The notes: generated from the sequence alone by a model not told the origin. Shown: positions 40,597 through 49,730, numbered from the stretch's first letter. The stretch: DNA of 64,000 nucleotides from Paeniglutamicibacter quisquiliarum (GCF_019084045.1 NZ_JAHRED010000001.1:727053-791052), one strand, 5' to 3'. Program-made: numbers and translations.

Positions 40597-41907
40597 ATGC
40601 AACGGAGATCAAAAGGAGCCGGTTCAACATCGGCTAATCGGGCAGGGACGGCGCTGTTTCTTGGTACGGCATTGGTCCTTGCCGGGCTGGTTCCGGTGCC
40701 GGCACTAGCGGCACCGATGGCGGCTCTGCAGCACCCTGCTGCATCGGCCGAACTTGCCACAAGCATCCTGCAGCCGCCGGAGGTGGTTCGCGTCGGCACC
40801 CCAAGGATCGTGCAGACCACCGCAAACCTGAACCTGCGTTCGGCCCCCTCAACCTCGGGCCAGAAGCTGGCAACCATGCCCAAGGGCACTCGGCTGAGTG
40901 TGACCGCCACCAGGTCGGGCTGGAGCCAGGTGCGCTACTCCGGAAAAACCGGCTGGGCTTCCAGCACCTACCTGCGCACGGTGTCCAGGGCCATCAAGAC
41001 CGGGGAGCTTGGCAAGACCACGGCCCGGCTGACGTTGCGGCAAAAGGCAAGCAGCACATCCACGGCCCTGGCCACGGTGCCCAAGAGCGGCATCTACACG
41101 GTCAAGAAGATCTCCGGCGGATATGCCCGGATCACCAGTCGCGGCAAGACCGGATGGGTTCAGGGAAAATACCTTTCGATCGTCGCCAAGAAGCCCGGCC
41201 GGGAAATCTACATCGACCAAAAGTACACCTCCAACCGCGCAGGCCTAACCGACCGGTACTGGACCAAGGTTTCCGGTGGCGACCTGTATGAAAGCGTGAA
41301 CGGTAAGAAGCGCATCGCGGACATCCCGCGGAATTCCGTCGTGTACCGGGATGCGAAGATGGAAAAAACGGCCGGGTCGGTCAAGGGCTGGATCTTCGTG
41401 CGGACGCAGGGCATGAGCGGGTGGATGAAAACCAGCCAGCTGTCCCGCACCTCGAGGGCGCACACCACTCCGGGGAAATATTCGGCGAAGCAGGTACGGG
41501 CACAGAAGAACGGCAAGATCCCGGAACGGATGCTGGTGGCGATCTCCTGGGACAAGGAAAAGACGCTCATTGCTGCCCCGGCGCTCAAGGACCTGAACCG
41601 GCTCAACACCGCGTTCAAGAAGAAGTTCGGCCACAACCTCGACATCGACCTGGCATACCGGACCCGTGCCACCCAGGAGGCGTACTGGGAAGAACTGGGC
41701 CCGTATGTCGCAGCGCGCCCGGGAACTTCAAACCACGGCTGGGGAACGGCCATCGACGTGCCCGAGACCTACGGCTATTCCTTTAGGGGCAAGTACTACA
41801 AGTGGCTGAAGGCCAATTCCAAGAAGTACAACTGGGTGCACCGCAAGATCCTTGAAGAGGGTTCGCCCTACGCCGAGGCCTGGCACTTCGAGTACACCGG
41901 GCGCTGA
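40597..41907 (+). CDS. secreted SH3b protein with M15B D-alanyl-D-alanine carboxypeptidase domain (VanY-like)
   Basis: 436 residues. A signal peptide (TALFLGTALVLAGLVPVPALA) is followed by three SH3b units (NLNLRSAPSTSGQKL; RLTLRQKASSTSTAL; KYTSNRAGLTDRYW) and, from ~310, a VanY domain: LDIDLAYRTRATQEAYW, SNHGWGTAIDV (first His and Asp zinc ligands) and EAWHFEYTG (third ligand). It trims peptidoglycan stem peptides. The start is ambiguous: ATG 40597 has GGGGGAG very close, while GTG 40582 has no ribosome binding site. Confidence 0.87.
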   Translation: MQRRSKGAGSTSANRAGTALFLGTALVLAGLVPVPALAAPMAALQHPAASAELATSILQPPEVVRVGTPRIVQTTANLNLRSAPSTSGQKLATMPKGTRLSVTATRSGWSQVRYSGKTGWASSTYLRTVSRAIKTGELGKTTARLTLRQKASSTSTALATVPKSGIYTVKKISGGYARITSRGKTGWVQGKYLSIVAKKPGREIYIDQKYTSNRAGLTDRYWTKVSGGDLYESVNGKKRIADIPRNSVVYRDAKMEKTAGSVKGWIFVRTQGMSGWMKTSQLSRTSRAHTTPGKYSAKQVRAQKNGKIPERMLVAISWDKEKTLIAAPALKDLNRLNTAFKKKFGHNLDIDLAYRTRATQEAYWEELGPYVAARPGTSNHGWGTAIDVPETYGYSFRGKYYKWLKANSKKYNWVHRKILEEGSPYAEAWHFEYTGR

Positions 41908-41953
41908 CATTCCGCAGGGCCGGGCAGACTGACGCATCGGCGGGGCATTAACG

Positions 41954-42005
41954 GCGCTGGCCGCGGTTGGCATCCATCGAAGGGGATGCCAACCGCGGCC
42001 AGCGC
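41954..42005. terminator. long bidirectional hairpin between convergent genes
   Basis: GCGCTGGCCGCGGTTGGCATC (41954-41974) pairs without mismatch with 41985-42005. Its 21-bp stem lies between the stop codons of the VanY-type gene and the aldehyde dehydrogenase gene. No T-run follows on either strand. Confidence 0.65.
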
Positions 42006-42025
42006 GATCAGGTGATGGCCTGGAA

Positions 42026-43435
42026 TCAGCCCGCCACGTAGAAGAGGCGCTTGTTGACGAACTCCTCCATGCCCAGCGGGCCCAGCTCGCGGCCGAAGCC
42101 CGAGCGCTTCACGCCGCCGAAGGGCATATCCGCTCCTTCGGCCGCCGGCGCGTTGACGTTGGCCATGCCGACCTGCAGGCCCGCGGCAACCTTGGCAGCA
42201 CGCTCGGGGTCGGTGGAGAAGACCGCGCCGCCCAGGCCGTACTGGGTGTCGTTGGCCAGCGCCAGGGCTTCCTCGTCGGAAGAAACCTTGTAGACCACGG
42301 CCACCGGGCCGAAGAGCTCCTCGTAGTACGCGCGCATCTCCTTGGTGATCCCTGAGAGCACGGTCGGGGCCAGGTAAGCGCCCGGACCCTCGTGCAGGGT
42401 GCCGCCGGCGTGCAGGGTTGCGCCCTTGTCGACGGCGTCCTGGACCTGTGCGGCCAGCGCCTCGGCGGCACCACGGGTGGAGAGCGGACCGAAGGTGCCC
42501 TCGAGCTCGGCGGCCGGGTCGCCCGGGGTCAGGCCGCCGGCCAGCTTGGTCAGCTCGCCGACGAAGTCATCGAAGATGTCCTCCATGACGATCATGCGCT
42601 TGTTGGAGTTGCAGGCCTGGCCGGTGTTCTCCATGCGGGTCGCCCACGCGGTGGCTGCGTCCCCGGCAATATCCGCCGAGTCGAGGATGACGTACGGGTC
42701 CGAACCGCCCAGTTCCAGCACGGCCTTCTTCAGGTTCCGTCCCGCCTGCTCGCCGATGATGGCCCCTGCGCGCTCGGAGCCGGTCAGCGAGACGCCCTGG
42801 ATGCGCGGATCCTCGATGATCGTGGAAATCTGGTCGTGGGAGGCGAAGACGTTGTTGTACACGCCTGCCGGCACGCCGGCGTCGTCCATGATCTGCTGGA
42901 TTGCCAGGGCCGAACGCGGGCAGGTCTCGGCGTGCTTGAGCACGATGGTGTTGCCGAGCATCAGGTTCGGGGCAGCGAAGCGGGCGACCTGGTAGTACGG
43001 GTAGTTCCACGGCATGATGCCCAGCAGCGGGCCGACGGGCAGGCGCTGAATGATGGCCTTGCCGCCGCCGATGGTCTTGATCTCGGTGTCCGCGGCCAGG
43101 GTCGGGCCCTCGGTTGCGAAGTACTCGAAGATGTCCTTGCAGAACTCCGCCTCTCCCTTGGACTCGGAGAGGGGCTTGCCCATTTCCTGGGTGATGATCG
43201 CGGCAAGCTCGTCGGCGCGTTCGGCGAAAAGCTCGCCCACGCGGGCCACGATCTTTGCACGCTCGTTGATGTCGACGTCCTTCCATGCCTGGTAGCCGGA
43301 TTCGGCCGCGGCAATGGCGTCCTGGACCTCGGCGTCGGTGGCGGTGGCGAATTCCTCGACCACGTCACCGGTGGCGGGGTTGAGGACTCGGTAGCCGGTG
43401 GAAGTCGGCGTCTGGGCGTTGGCGGTCACAGCCAT
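42026..43435 (-). CDS. NAD(P)-dependent aldehyde dehydrogenase, succinate-semialdehyde dehydrogenase type
   Basis: 469 residues. Catalytic glutamate is in AVLELGGSDPYVIL (~245) and nucleophile in NTGQACNSNKRMIV (~280); MPWNYPYYQVARFAAPNL and the C-terminal PFGGVKRSGFGRELGPLGM match the short SSADH/GabD subgroup. It oxidises a small aldehyde to an acid in the cytoplasm. The ATG at 43435 has AAGGAG four bases ahead; the longer ORF start is rejected. Although 2-aminobenzaldehyde oxidation would suit the aromatic island, this gene is 16 kb away and no link is claimed. Confidence 0.88.
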   Translation of the reverse strand: MAVTANAQTPTSTGYRVLNPATGDVVEEFATATDAEVQDAIAAAESGYQAWKDVDINERAKIVARVGELFAERADELAAIITQEMGKPLSESKGEAEFCKDIFEYFATEGPTLAADTEIKTIGGGKAIIQRLPVGPLLGIMPWNYPYYQVARFAAPNLMLGNTIVLKHAETCPRSALAIQQIMDDAGVPAGVYNNVFASHDQISTIIEDPRIQGVSLTGSERAGAIIGEQAGRNLKKAVLELGGSDPYVILDSADIAGDAATAWATRMENTGQACNSNKRMIVMEDIFDDFVGELTKLAGGLTPGDPAAELEGTFGPLSTRGAAEALAAQVQDAVDKGATLHAGGTLHEGPGAYLAPTVLSGITKEMRAYYEELFGPVAVVYKVSSDEEALALANDTQYGLGGAVFSTDPERAAKVAAGLQVGMANVNAPAAEGADMPFGGVKRSGFGRELGPLGMEEFVNKRLFYVAG

Positions 43436-43595
43436 GCTCCTTCTGGTAGTCACTGGGCGGCGGGAATCTTCGTTGCGCCCCACGTACCCGTCCATCATGT
43501 CGTGAAAACGACGATTTGTGAAGCCCGTCACGCATCAGGCGTGGTCATATCCGCCGTGGGTGAACCCGGAAGCTTCGGTATTCGTCGTTAACGAA

Positions 43596-43633
43596 GCAAA
43601 ACCCTGCGAAATTCGAATGCCGCAGGGTTTTGC
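43596..43633. terminator. hairpin terminator after the aldo/keto reductase gene
   Basis: GCAAAACCCTGCG (43596-43608) pairs perfectly with CGCAGGGTTTTGC (43621-43633). It lies just past the aldo/keto reductase stop codon on the minus strand, well placed to end that transcript. Confidence 0.7.
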
Positions 43634-43652
43634 CGAGGATTGTTCCGAGGAC

Positions 43653-44717
43653 TTAGCTAGTGGAAGCCTTGCGCCGGGCATCGATGTCGGCCTCGCCGGC
43701 AACGATCCTGTCGATCATGTCGAGCTCCTCCGCGCTGAACGCGGTGTTGCCCAGGGCCCCGAGATTCTCGTCAAGTTGCGCGGTCGAGGACGCGCCGAGC
43801 AGGACCGAAGTCACCCCGCCGTCGCGCAGCAGCCAGGCGATGGCCAGCTGGGCCAGGGACTGGCCGCGTGACTCGGCGACCCTGGCCAGGCCGCGGGCCT
43901 TGGACAGGTTTTCCCCGGTCAGGTGCCCGGCAAGGGAATTGCGTCCGCCGGAGGGGGTGGCCGAATCGTCCTTGAGGTACTTGCCGGTCAGCAACCCCTG
44001 GGCCAGCGGGGAGAAGGCGATTGAACCCATGCCGTGTTCCACCAGGGTGTCCAGCAGTCCGTCCTCGACCCAGCGGTTGAGCATCGAGTATGAGGGCTGG
44101 TGGATCACCAGCGGGGTGCCCATCTCCTTGGCAACGCGTGCTGCCTGTGCGGTGCGTTCGGGGGAGTATGAAGAGATGCCGACGTAGAGCGCCTTGCCCT
44201 GGCGGACCAGGGTGTCCAGCGCGCCGATGGTTTCCTCGATAGGGGTGTCAGGATCCGGGCGGTGTGAGTAGAAGATGTCCACGTAGTCCAGGCCCATGCG
44301 GGCCAGCGACTCGTCGGCCGAGGACATGATGTACTTGCGCGACCCCAGGTTGCCATACGGGCCCGGCCACATGTCCCAGCCGGCCTTCGAGGAGATGACC
44401 AACTCGTTGCGGTAGGCCTTGAAATCTGTCCGGAGCATGCGGCCGAAGTTCTCTTCGGCCGAGCCGTAGGGCGGACCGTAGTTGTTGGCCAGGTCGAAGT
44501 GCGTGATCCCGTGGTCGAAGGCGTGGCGCAGCACCTCGCGCTGGGTGTCAAAGGGGCGGTTGTCGCCAAAGTTCCACCACAGCCCCAGCGAAATCGGGGG
44601 GAGGACCAAGCCCGAGTTGCCCACTCGGCGGTAGCCGGTGGATTCGTAGCGGTCCGAGGCGGCCACATAGGGTGCGTGGGTTTCGGGAACGGGGGCATAC
44701 CGGAGTTCGTCGGCCAT
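43653..44717 (-). CDS. aldo/keto reductase, YghZ/Kv-beta-like
   Basis: 354 residues. GLWWNFGDNRPFDTQREVLRHAF and HFDLANNYGPPYGSAEENFG open the TIM barrel; the catalytic Asp/Tyr are in FDLANNYG, the Lys in ISSKAGWDMWPGPYG and the His in DIFYSHRPDPDTPIEE. The fingerprint WPGPYG is typical of the L-glyceraldehyde-3-phosphate reductase (YghZ/Gpr) subgroup, which detoxifies aldehydes with NADPH. ATG at 44717 has CAGGAGAACACC upstream. Monocistronic. Confidence 0.88.
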   Translation of the reverse strand: MADELRYAPVPETHAPYVAASDRYESTGYRRVGNSGLVLPPISLGLWWNFGDNRPFDTQREVLRHAFDHGITHFDLANNYGPPYGSAEENFGRMLRTDFKAYRNELVISSKAGWDMWPGPYGNLGSRKYIMSSADESLARMGLDYVDIFYSHRPDPDTPIEETIGALDTLVRQGKALYVGISSYSPERTAQAARVAKEMGTPLVIHQPSYSMLNRWVEDGLLDTLVEHGMGSIAFSPLAQGLLTGKYLKDDSATPSGGRNSLAGHLTGENLSKARGLARVAESRGQSLAQLAIAWLLRDGGVTSVLLGASSTAQLDENLGALGNTAFSAEELDMIDRIVAGEADIDARRKASTS

Positions 44718-45036
44718 GGTGGTGGTGTTCTCCTGGAAATTGTGGATGAAAACTCACGGAAGCGGGTTCGGCTCCCTATTCCCATTCTTGTCCCCAGGAG
44801 CCCCCAACGTCCACGACATCGGGCCCCGGGGCGCGGCGCGGCCGACATTGCGACGGGGTGTGGCCCGGCGTGGGCCGGTGGATGGCGATTAAAAGCGAAG
44901 AACCGGTCGTGGCGGCTAAGGAGGTGAAACTCCGCCGCGACCGGTTCTTCTGATCACTCGCACCTTGAGAAGGTAGCTTCAGCCTATTTTGGCTATCTGG
45001 GTGGTTGCTGAAGATTCGTTGTTAGTCAGCCGTGAG
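44718..45036. other. intergenic region with hairpin repeat copy A
   Basis: The stretch between the aldo/keto reductase and the microprotein gene holds no supported gene. Positions 44897-44976 carry the first copy of the paired repeat. CTTCAGC (44978-44984) and GCTGAAG further on may form a terminator-like hairpin for the microprotein transcript, which runs leftward into it. Confidence 0.5.
44897..44976 (+). repeat. hairpin repeat, copy A
   Basis: GAAGAACCGGTCGTGGCGG (44897-44915) pairs with 44932-44950 with one wobble, followed by ATCACTCGCACCTT and an AGAAGGTAGC tail. Copy B at 45316-45393 has the same plan: a stem built on ACCGGTCGG, then the same 14-mer and an ATGAGGTAAC tail. ACCTT/AAGGT in the tail are themselves an inverted repeat. 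Confidence 0.6.
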
Positions 45037-45174
45037 TCAGTAGTTTGACGGCGGGTCAGAGGCCGGGAAGGATTCGTCTTCCCATTCCTCGACCAGCGCC
45101 TCGTCGTGCTCGCTGGCCACATGTTCCGGTTCTGCGGCAGTTTCTTCTTCGTCGCCGATTGGTTGTTCACTCAT
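45037..45174 (-). CDS. conserved 45-residue acidic microprotein ending SFPASDPPSNY
   Basis: 45 residues, strongly acidic (EEETAAEPEHVASEHDEALV), with the C-terminal signature EDESFPASDPPSNY. I recall this ending from small conserved actinobacterial proteins of unknown role. ATG 45174 has AAGGAG eight bases upstream, a near-ideal spacing, so the longer ORF start at 45321 is rejected. It is probably disordered and soluble. It lies between two related hairpin repeats in an otherwise empty 700-bp region, and may be a stress or regulatory peptide; that is inference. Confidence 0.75.
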   Translation of the reverse strand: MSEQPIGDEEETAAEPEHVASEHDEALVEEWEDESFPASDPPSNY

Positions 45175-45315
45175 CTCGCGTACTCCTTGGTCCGTAGAAC
45201 GTGCCGCCCCGTACTCGCGGGGTGCGGTACCTTCAGTTTGGTCCGAAGTGCCGTAGTTGTCGAGGGGCCGGAAAATCGTGGTGCCGGACCCGGACGAAAC
45301 CGGGGTTAAGAGGTT

Positions 45316-45393
45316 GAGCACCGGTCGGAAGGCTAGGGGGATTTGCCTTGTGCCCGACCGGCGCTCTCATCACTCGCACCTTCATGAGGTAAC
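45316..45393 (+). repeat. hairpin repeat, copy B
   Basis: GAGCACCGGTCGG (45316-45328) pairs with CCGACCGGCGCTC (45354-45366) with one mismatch, followed by ATCACTCGCACCTT (45369-45382) and CATGAGGTAAC. It has the same orientation and plan as copy A, about 420 bp away, on the other side of the microprotein gene. The 280-bp gap between the microprotein start and the thiolase stop holds nothing else I can recognise. Confidence 0.6.
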
Positions 45394-45454
45394 AAAAACT
45401 CTAGTGAACCAACCTTTGCACGACCTGTATACCGCCGGGTAACAACGTGTGAAA

Positions 45455-46642
45455 TCAGCGGCGCAGGATCAGAGCATCGCCCTGTCCGCCGCCGCCACAC
45501 AGGGATACCACCCCGGTGCCGGAACCGCGCCTGGCCAATTCCATGGCCTGGTGCAGGACCAGTCGCGCGCCGGAGGCACCCACCGGGTGGCCCATCGCAA
45601 TGGCCCCGCCCTCGGTGTTGATCCTGGCCGGATCCACGCCGAGGTCCTTGGCGGATTGCAGGACCACCGAGGCGAAGGCCTCGTTGATCTCAATCAGGTC
45701 CAGGTCAGCGACGTTCATTCCATCCTTGGCCAGGGCGGCGCGGATCGACGTGCTTGGTTGGGAGTGCAGCTGGCCGTCGGGCCCCGCGGTCTGGCCATGG
45801 GCACCGATCTCACAGAGCCAATCCAGCCCTGCCCGGCGGGCTGCGCCCTTGGAGGCAACCACAACGGCTGCGGCACCGTCCGAAAGCGGCGAGGATGAAC
45901 CGGCGGTAATGGTTGCTCCGGGATCCGAGGAAAAGGCGGGGCGCAGCGTGGCGAGCTGTTCTTCCGTGGCATCGGGGCGGATTCCCTCGTCCGCGGAAAC
46001 GACTACTTCGCCCCCGCGTCGCTGCGGGATGGTGATTGGTGCGATCTCGGCGTCGAGATGCGCCTTGGCCGCCGCCGCGCGTTGGTGCGAAGCCGCGGCA
46101 AAGGCGTCCTGGGCAGCACGCCCAATGCCCAGCTTGGCATTTCCGCTCTCGGTGGCCGAGCCCATGAGCTCTCCGCTGAACGGGTCGGCCAACGCGTCGT
46201 GGTTCAGCGAGTCCTCCAGCGGTCGGTCGCCAATGGCCACGGGTGTTCGCATGCCGCGGACCAGGTGCGGGGCGTTGGACATGGATTCCTGGCCGGCGGC
46301 GACGATGAATTCGGCCTCGCCGGCCCGGATCATCCGGGCGGCATCGATGACGGCGGTCAGCCCCGAAAGGCAGAGCTTGTTGATGGTCACCGTGGGGACG
46401 TTCCAGCCGATGCCCGCCTTCAGGGCAGCCTGGCGGGCCGGTCCCTGCCCGGTTCCGGCCAGAATGACCTGGCCCATGATGACGTGGTTGATATCGTCCG
46501 CCGCCACCCCGCTGCGTTCCAGGGCGGCGGAGATCGCATGCGCTCCGAGATCGGTGGCGGGCAGGGAGGAGATGGCCCCGCGGAACTTTCCAAAGGGAGT
46601 TCGCGCACCGCCAATAAGCACGGGGGTCAGGTCGTCATTCAT
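45455..46642 (-). CDS. acetyl-CoA acetyltransferase (thiolase)
   Basis: 395 residues. Nucleophilic cysteine is in TINKLCLSGLTAVIDAARMI (~88), the acid/base His in GGAIAMGHPVGASGARLVL (~350) and the second Cys in SLCGGGGQGDALIL (~381). It condenses or cleaves acetoacetyl-CoA / 3-ketoacyl-CoA. ATG at 46642 has AAGGAA upstream. It may serve general fatty-acid or ketone metabolism; no dedicated partner genes adjoin it. Confidence 0.92.
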   Translation of the reverse strand: MNDDLTPVLIGGARTPFGKFRGAISSLPATDLGAHAISAALERSGVAADDINHVIMGQVILAGTGQGPARQAALKAGIGWNVPTVTINKLCLSGLTAVIDAARMIRAGEAEFIVAAGQESMSNAPHLVRGMRTPVAIGDRPLEDSLNHDALADPFSGELMGSATESGNAKLGIGRAAQDAFAAASHQRAAAAKAHLDAEIAPITIPQRRGGEVVVSADEGIRPDATEEQLATLRPAFSSDPGATITAGSSSPLSDGAAAVVVASKGAARRAGLDWLCEIGAHGQTAGPDGQLHSQPSTSIRAALAKDGMNVADLDLIEINEAFASVVLQSAKDLGVDPARINTEGGAIAMGHPVGASGARLVLHQAMELARRGSGTGVVSLCGGGGQGDALILRR

Positions 46643-46695
46643 GGATGTTTCCTTCGCTTGGGAAAAGACCGGTTCGGTGCCATAAGCTCATTCTC

Positions 46696-47487
46696 ATGCC
46701 CCATGCAGTGAACCCGGTTGATGCCCAGACTATCTACTTTGACGCCAGCGACACAGGGGCCCCTCCGGTCCTGTTGCTGCACGGCTCGGCGCTCTCCCGC
46801 TCGATCTGGCGCGGCCTGGGCTACGTAAGGGCGCTGGAACCGGAATTCGACACCATCCGCATGGACCTGCGCGGGCACGGACGGTCGGGTAAGCCGCACG
46901 ATCCTGCCGCCTACGCCATGGACCTGGTCCTCGAGGATGTCAAGGCGGTGCTGGCGGCGACCGGGCACGAATCGATCCACATCGTGGGCTACTCCTTTGG
47001 CTCGCGCGCGGGCCTGTCGCTGGCCATCAAGCATCCTTCCATGGTCCGTTCCCTGACGATGCTCGGGGGCACCCACGCCATCGAGGCCCAGCACATCAGC
47101 ACGCTCTTCTTCGACGGCTACCTCGAGGCCTTGAAGACGGGCGACATGGACGCGTTCATCGCCGGCATGGAGGCCGGCGGCGGGAAGCTTGACCCTGCAA
47201 CCCGGCTGGCCTTCGCTTCCAACGACGCCCTGGCGCTGGCTGCATACTTCGAATCCACCGAGGCCGGAAGCGCAGTCAGCGAGACATTGCTCCACCAGCT
47301 GGCCACCCCGACGCTGCTGATGACCGGAACCAGGGATGTGCCGCGCATCGATCATTCCCGCGTCATGGCCTCGGTGATGCCCAACGCCCGGCTGGTGGAA
47401 CTCGCCGGGCGCACCCACGGCGGGACGCTGTTTCCGCCGCAGCCGATCCTGGACGAACTGCTGCCCTTCCTGCGCGCAAATTCCTGA
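46696..47487 (+). CDS. alpha/beta hydrolase
   Basis: 263 residues. PVLLLHGSALSRSIW holds the oxyanion-hole region, IVGYSFGSRAGLSLA the nucleophile elbow (G-Y-S-F-G, Ser ~101), TGTRDVPRIDHS the acid and GRTHGGTLFP the His. It resembles 3-oxoadipate enol-lactonase-type and general esterase proteins; the substrate is unknown. The ATG at 46696 has no ribosome binding site; TAAGCT seven bases ahead could be a -10, so a leaderless transcript is possible. Divergent from thiolase. Confidence 0.85.
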   Translation: MPHAVNPVDAQTIYFDASDTGAPPVLLLHGSALSRSIWRGLGYVRALEPEFDTIRMDLRGHGRSGKPHDPAAYAMDLVLEDVKAVLAATGHESIHIVGYSFGSRAGLSLAIKHPSMVRSLTMLGGTHAIEAQHISTLFFDGYLEALKTGDMDAFIAGMEAGGGKLDPATRLAFASNDALALAAYFESTEAGSAVSETLLHQLATPTLLMTGTRDVPRIDHSRVMASVMPNARLVELAGRTHGGTLFPPQPILDELLPFLRANS

Positions 47488-47523
47488 CGAGTGCCCGACT
47501 GCCGCCGGAGCCCGGGCGAGGGT

Positions 47524-48051
47524 TCAGGGCAGGTACGGGGCCGGCGGCGGGGACCGCAACACCAACGGTGGGACCACCAGCACGGGAATCTGCCGACGGG
47601 ACAGGACGCGGATCAGCGTCGAGGCACGGAGCCTTGGGGCGGCGAAGGGAAAGCGTTTTCGCCGCGGGGAACCCACGACCAGAAACGACGTGCCCAGCTC
47701 CACACCGTATTCGCCCAGGGCCCTGGCCGGCTCGCCCACCAGGATGCGCAGCTTCCACGGCACCGGATAGGCCGCCAGGACCTCGCCAAGCCGTAGTCGC
47801 AGGCCTTCGATGGCCACCGAACCGAGTTCCTCGCGCTCGTCGCGGTGCAGGGAATCAAAGTCGATTCGCGTCTTGACGTTCCATTCGGTCAGGTCAAGCC
47901 CCGTGAGGGCATAGGCACACACCAGGTCCTGACGCAAGAGCGAGGCAAGGCGGGCCGCGGTTTCCAGGACCTCGGGATGCTGTCCCGGGAAGACGCCCAC
48001 AAGCACCGGGGCGGCCGAACGAAGGGTGCGGGATTCCTCTGGCTCGCGCAT
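47524..48051 (-). CDS. universal stress protein (UspA family)
   Basis: 175 residues. VLVGVFPGQHPEVLETAARL opens the single Usp fold, and FLVVGSPRRKRF and ASTLIRVLSRRQIPVLVVPP close it. The ATP-binding G-x2-G-x9-G(S/T) pattern is only partly visible, so nucleotide binding is uncertain. ATG at 48051 has AGGAG ahead. Divergent from the ABC transporter genes; converges on the hydrolase gene. Confidence 0.83.
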   Translation of the reverse strand: MREPEESRTLRSAAPVLVGVFPGQHPEVLETAARLASLLRQDLVCAYALTGLDLTEWNVKTRIDFDSLHRDEREELGSVAIEGLRLRLGEVLAAYPVPWKLRILVGEPARALGEYGVELGTSFLVVGSPRRKRFPFAAPRLRASTLIRVLSRRQIPVLVVPPLVLRSPPPAPYLP

Positions 48052-48202
48052 CGTTTACTCCTGGAAATCAACCGGGGCGGGGGTTGATGCTTGTCTTGCC
48101 TCCAGTATGCCCGGGAGACCGGGAACATCGGTAGGTGCGGCACCGCACCCGGGTAGGCAACCACACCTTGACCGGGGACGGAACAGGGGCAAGACTCAAG
48201 AA

Positions 48203-48985
48203 ATGGACGCACAGGCGGCGGCAATCTCGATCACAGGTTTGAAGGTCTTGCGCGGGAAGCGACTCGTGCTGCCCGGCCTTGACCTGCTGGTCCCGCGCGG
48301 CGAGGTCGTCGGGCTGCTGGGCCCCAGCGGCTGCGGGAAATCCACTCTGATGCGCGCGATCGTGGGCACCCAGGTCATTTCCGCCGGAACGGTGACCGTG
48401 CTGGGGGACACCGCCGGGTCCGCGGCGCTGCGCCACCGTGTGGGCTACATGACCCAGGAAGCAAGCGTCTACGAGGACCTGCCGGTCGCGGACAACCTGT
48501 CCTACTTCGCCAAGATCGTCGGCGCCCCGCCCGCCCAGGTTGCCCGGGTCATTGAACGCACCGACCTGGGCTCGGAGGCCAAGTCCATGGCCGCGGACCT
48601 CTCCGGCGGCCAGCGCAGCCGGCTCTCGCTGGCCATAGCGCTGCTCGGGGACCCCGAACTGCTCGTCCTGGATGAGCCAACGGTCGGGCTGGACCCGGTG
48701 CTCCGGGTGGCGCTGTGGGAGCTGTTCGCCGAACTCGCCGCCGAAGGCACCACGCTGCTGGTCTCCAGCCACGTGATGGACGAGGCCACCCGCTGCGACA
48801 GCTTGTTGCTCATGCGCGAGGGCGAGATCATCGCCAGGGAAACCCCGGAATCGCTGCTGGCGCGCACCGGCACCGACAATGCCGAGGACGCCTTCCTCGC
48901 GCTGATCCGCGATGCGGGGCAGCCGGGAACATCGGTGGCCGAGCCGCACGTTCCCAAGCACCGCGCCACGGGGGGGACCCCATGA
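48203..48985 (+). CDS. ABC transporter ATP-binding protein (ABC-2 exporter type)
   Basis: 260 residues. Walker A LLGPSGCGKSTLMRAIVG (~38-55), Q-loop MTQEASVYEDL, signature LSGGQRSRLSLA, Walker B LLVLDEPTVGLD and switch His in LLVSSHVMDE are all intact. It overlaps the permease gene by ATGA and powers export of an unknown compound (drug, lipid or polysaccharide; the NodI/DrrA-type subgroup). The start ATG 48203 is chosen because homologous sequence begins just after it; the longer frame upstream is antisense to the Usp leader. Confidence 0.9.
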   Translation: MDAQAAAISITGLKVLRGKRLVLPGLDLLVPRGEVVGLLGPSGCGKSTLMRAIVGTQVISAGTVTVLGDTAGSAALRHRVGYMTQEASVYEDLPVADNLSYFAKIVGAPPAQVARVIERTDLGSEAKSMAADLSGGQRSRLSLAIALLGDPELLVLDEPTVGLDPVLRVALWELFAELAAEGTTLLVSSHVMDEATRCDSLLLMREGEIIARETPESLLARTGTDNAEDAFLALIRDAGQPGTSVAEPHVPKHRATGGTP

Positions 48986-49716
48986 ACATCCCGCGCATCC
49001 TTGCCACCGCCGCGCGCGTGCTGAACCAGGTGCGCCACGACCACCGCACCCTTGCCCTGTTGCTGCTGGTCCCCGCGCTGCTGGTGGGCCTGGTCGCCTG
49101 GATCTTCACCGACACCCCGGTCTTCCCACGCATCGGCCCGGCCATGATCGCGCTCTTCCCCTTCATCGTGATGTTTCTGGTCACCTCCATCGCCACGCTG
49201 CGCGAACGGCGCAGTGGCACCCTGGAACGCCTGCTCTCCCTGCCGCTGGGCAAGGCCGACTTCATCATGGGCTACGCGCTGGCCTTCGGGCTGCTGTCGG
49301 TTCTGCAGACCGCGATCGCCGTCGGCTTCGCCGTGTGGGTCTGCGGGCTGGAGGTCGCCGGGAACCTGGGCCTGCTCTTCGCCGTGGCCATCGCCGACGC
49401 GCTGCTGGGGACCTCGCTGGGCCTGCTGGCCAGCGCCTTTGCGCGCAGCGAGTTCCAGGTGGTGCAGTTCATGCCGGCATTCGTCTTCCCGCAGATCCTG
49501 CTGGGCGGGATCTTCCTGCCCCGCGGCGAGCTGCCGCAGGTGCTGGAGGACATCGGGGACTGGCTGCCGCTGAGCCACGCCATCGATGCGCTGAACGCGG
49601 TGGCCCGCGACGACCAGGACGCGGGCTACATCTGGCTGCGGATCGGGTTCGTGGCCGCGTGGATCCTGGCGGCCATCGCGGTGGGGTCGATGACGCTGCG
49701 CCGCCGCACCCCCTGA
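48982..49716 (+). CDS. ABC-2 type exporter permease
   Basis: 244 residues with six hydrophobic segments; SIATLRERRSGTLERLLSLP is the family's cytoplasmic motif, followed by FVFPQILLGGIFLPRGELP. It pairs with the upstream ATPase as two subunits of one exporter. Its ATG overlaps the ATPase stop codon by four bases, indicating coupled translation. Confidence 0.9.
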   Translation: MNIPRILATAARVLNQVRHDHRTLALLLLVPALLVGLVAWIFTDTPVFPRIGPAMIALFPFIVMFLVTSIATLRERRSGTLERLLSLPLGKADFIMGYALAFGLLSVLQTAIAVGFAVWVCGLEVAGNLGLLFAVAIADALLGTSLGLLASAFARSEFQVVQFMPAFVFPQILLGGIFLPRGELPQVLEDIGDWLPLSHAIDALNAVARDDQDAGYIWLRIGFVAAWILAAIAVGSMTLRRRTP

Positions 49717-49730
49717 CAATCAGTCCCCGG

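Noticed and set aside
45175..45321. 94-residue version of the microprotein
   Set aside because: No ribosome binding site at the upstream start and an ideal one before the ATG at 45174; the upstream codons run into the hairpin repeat.
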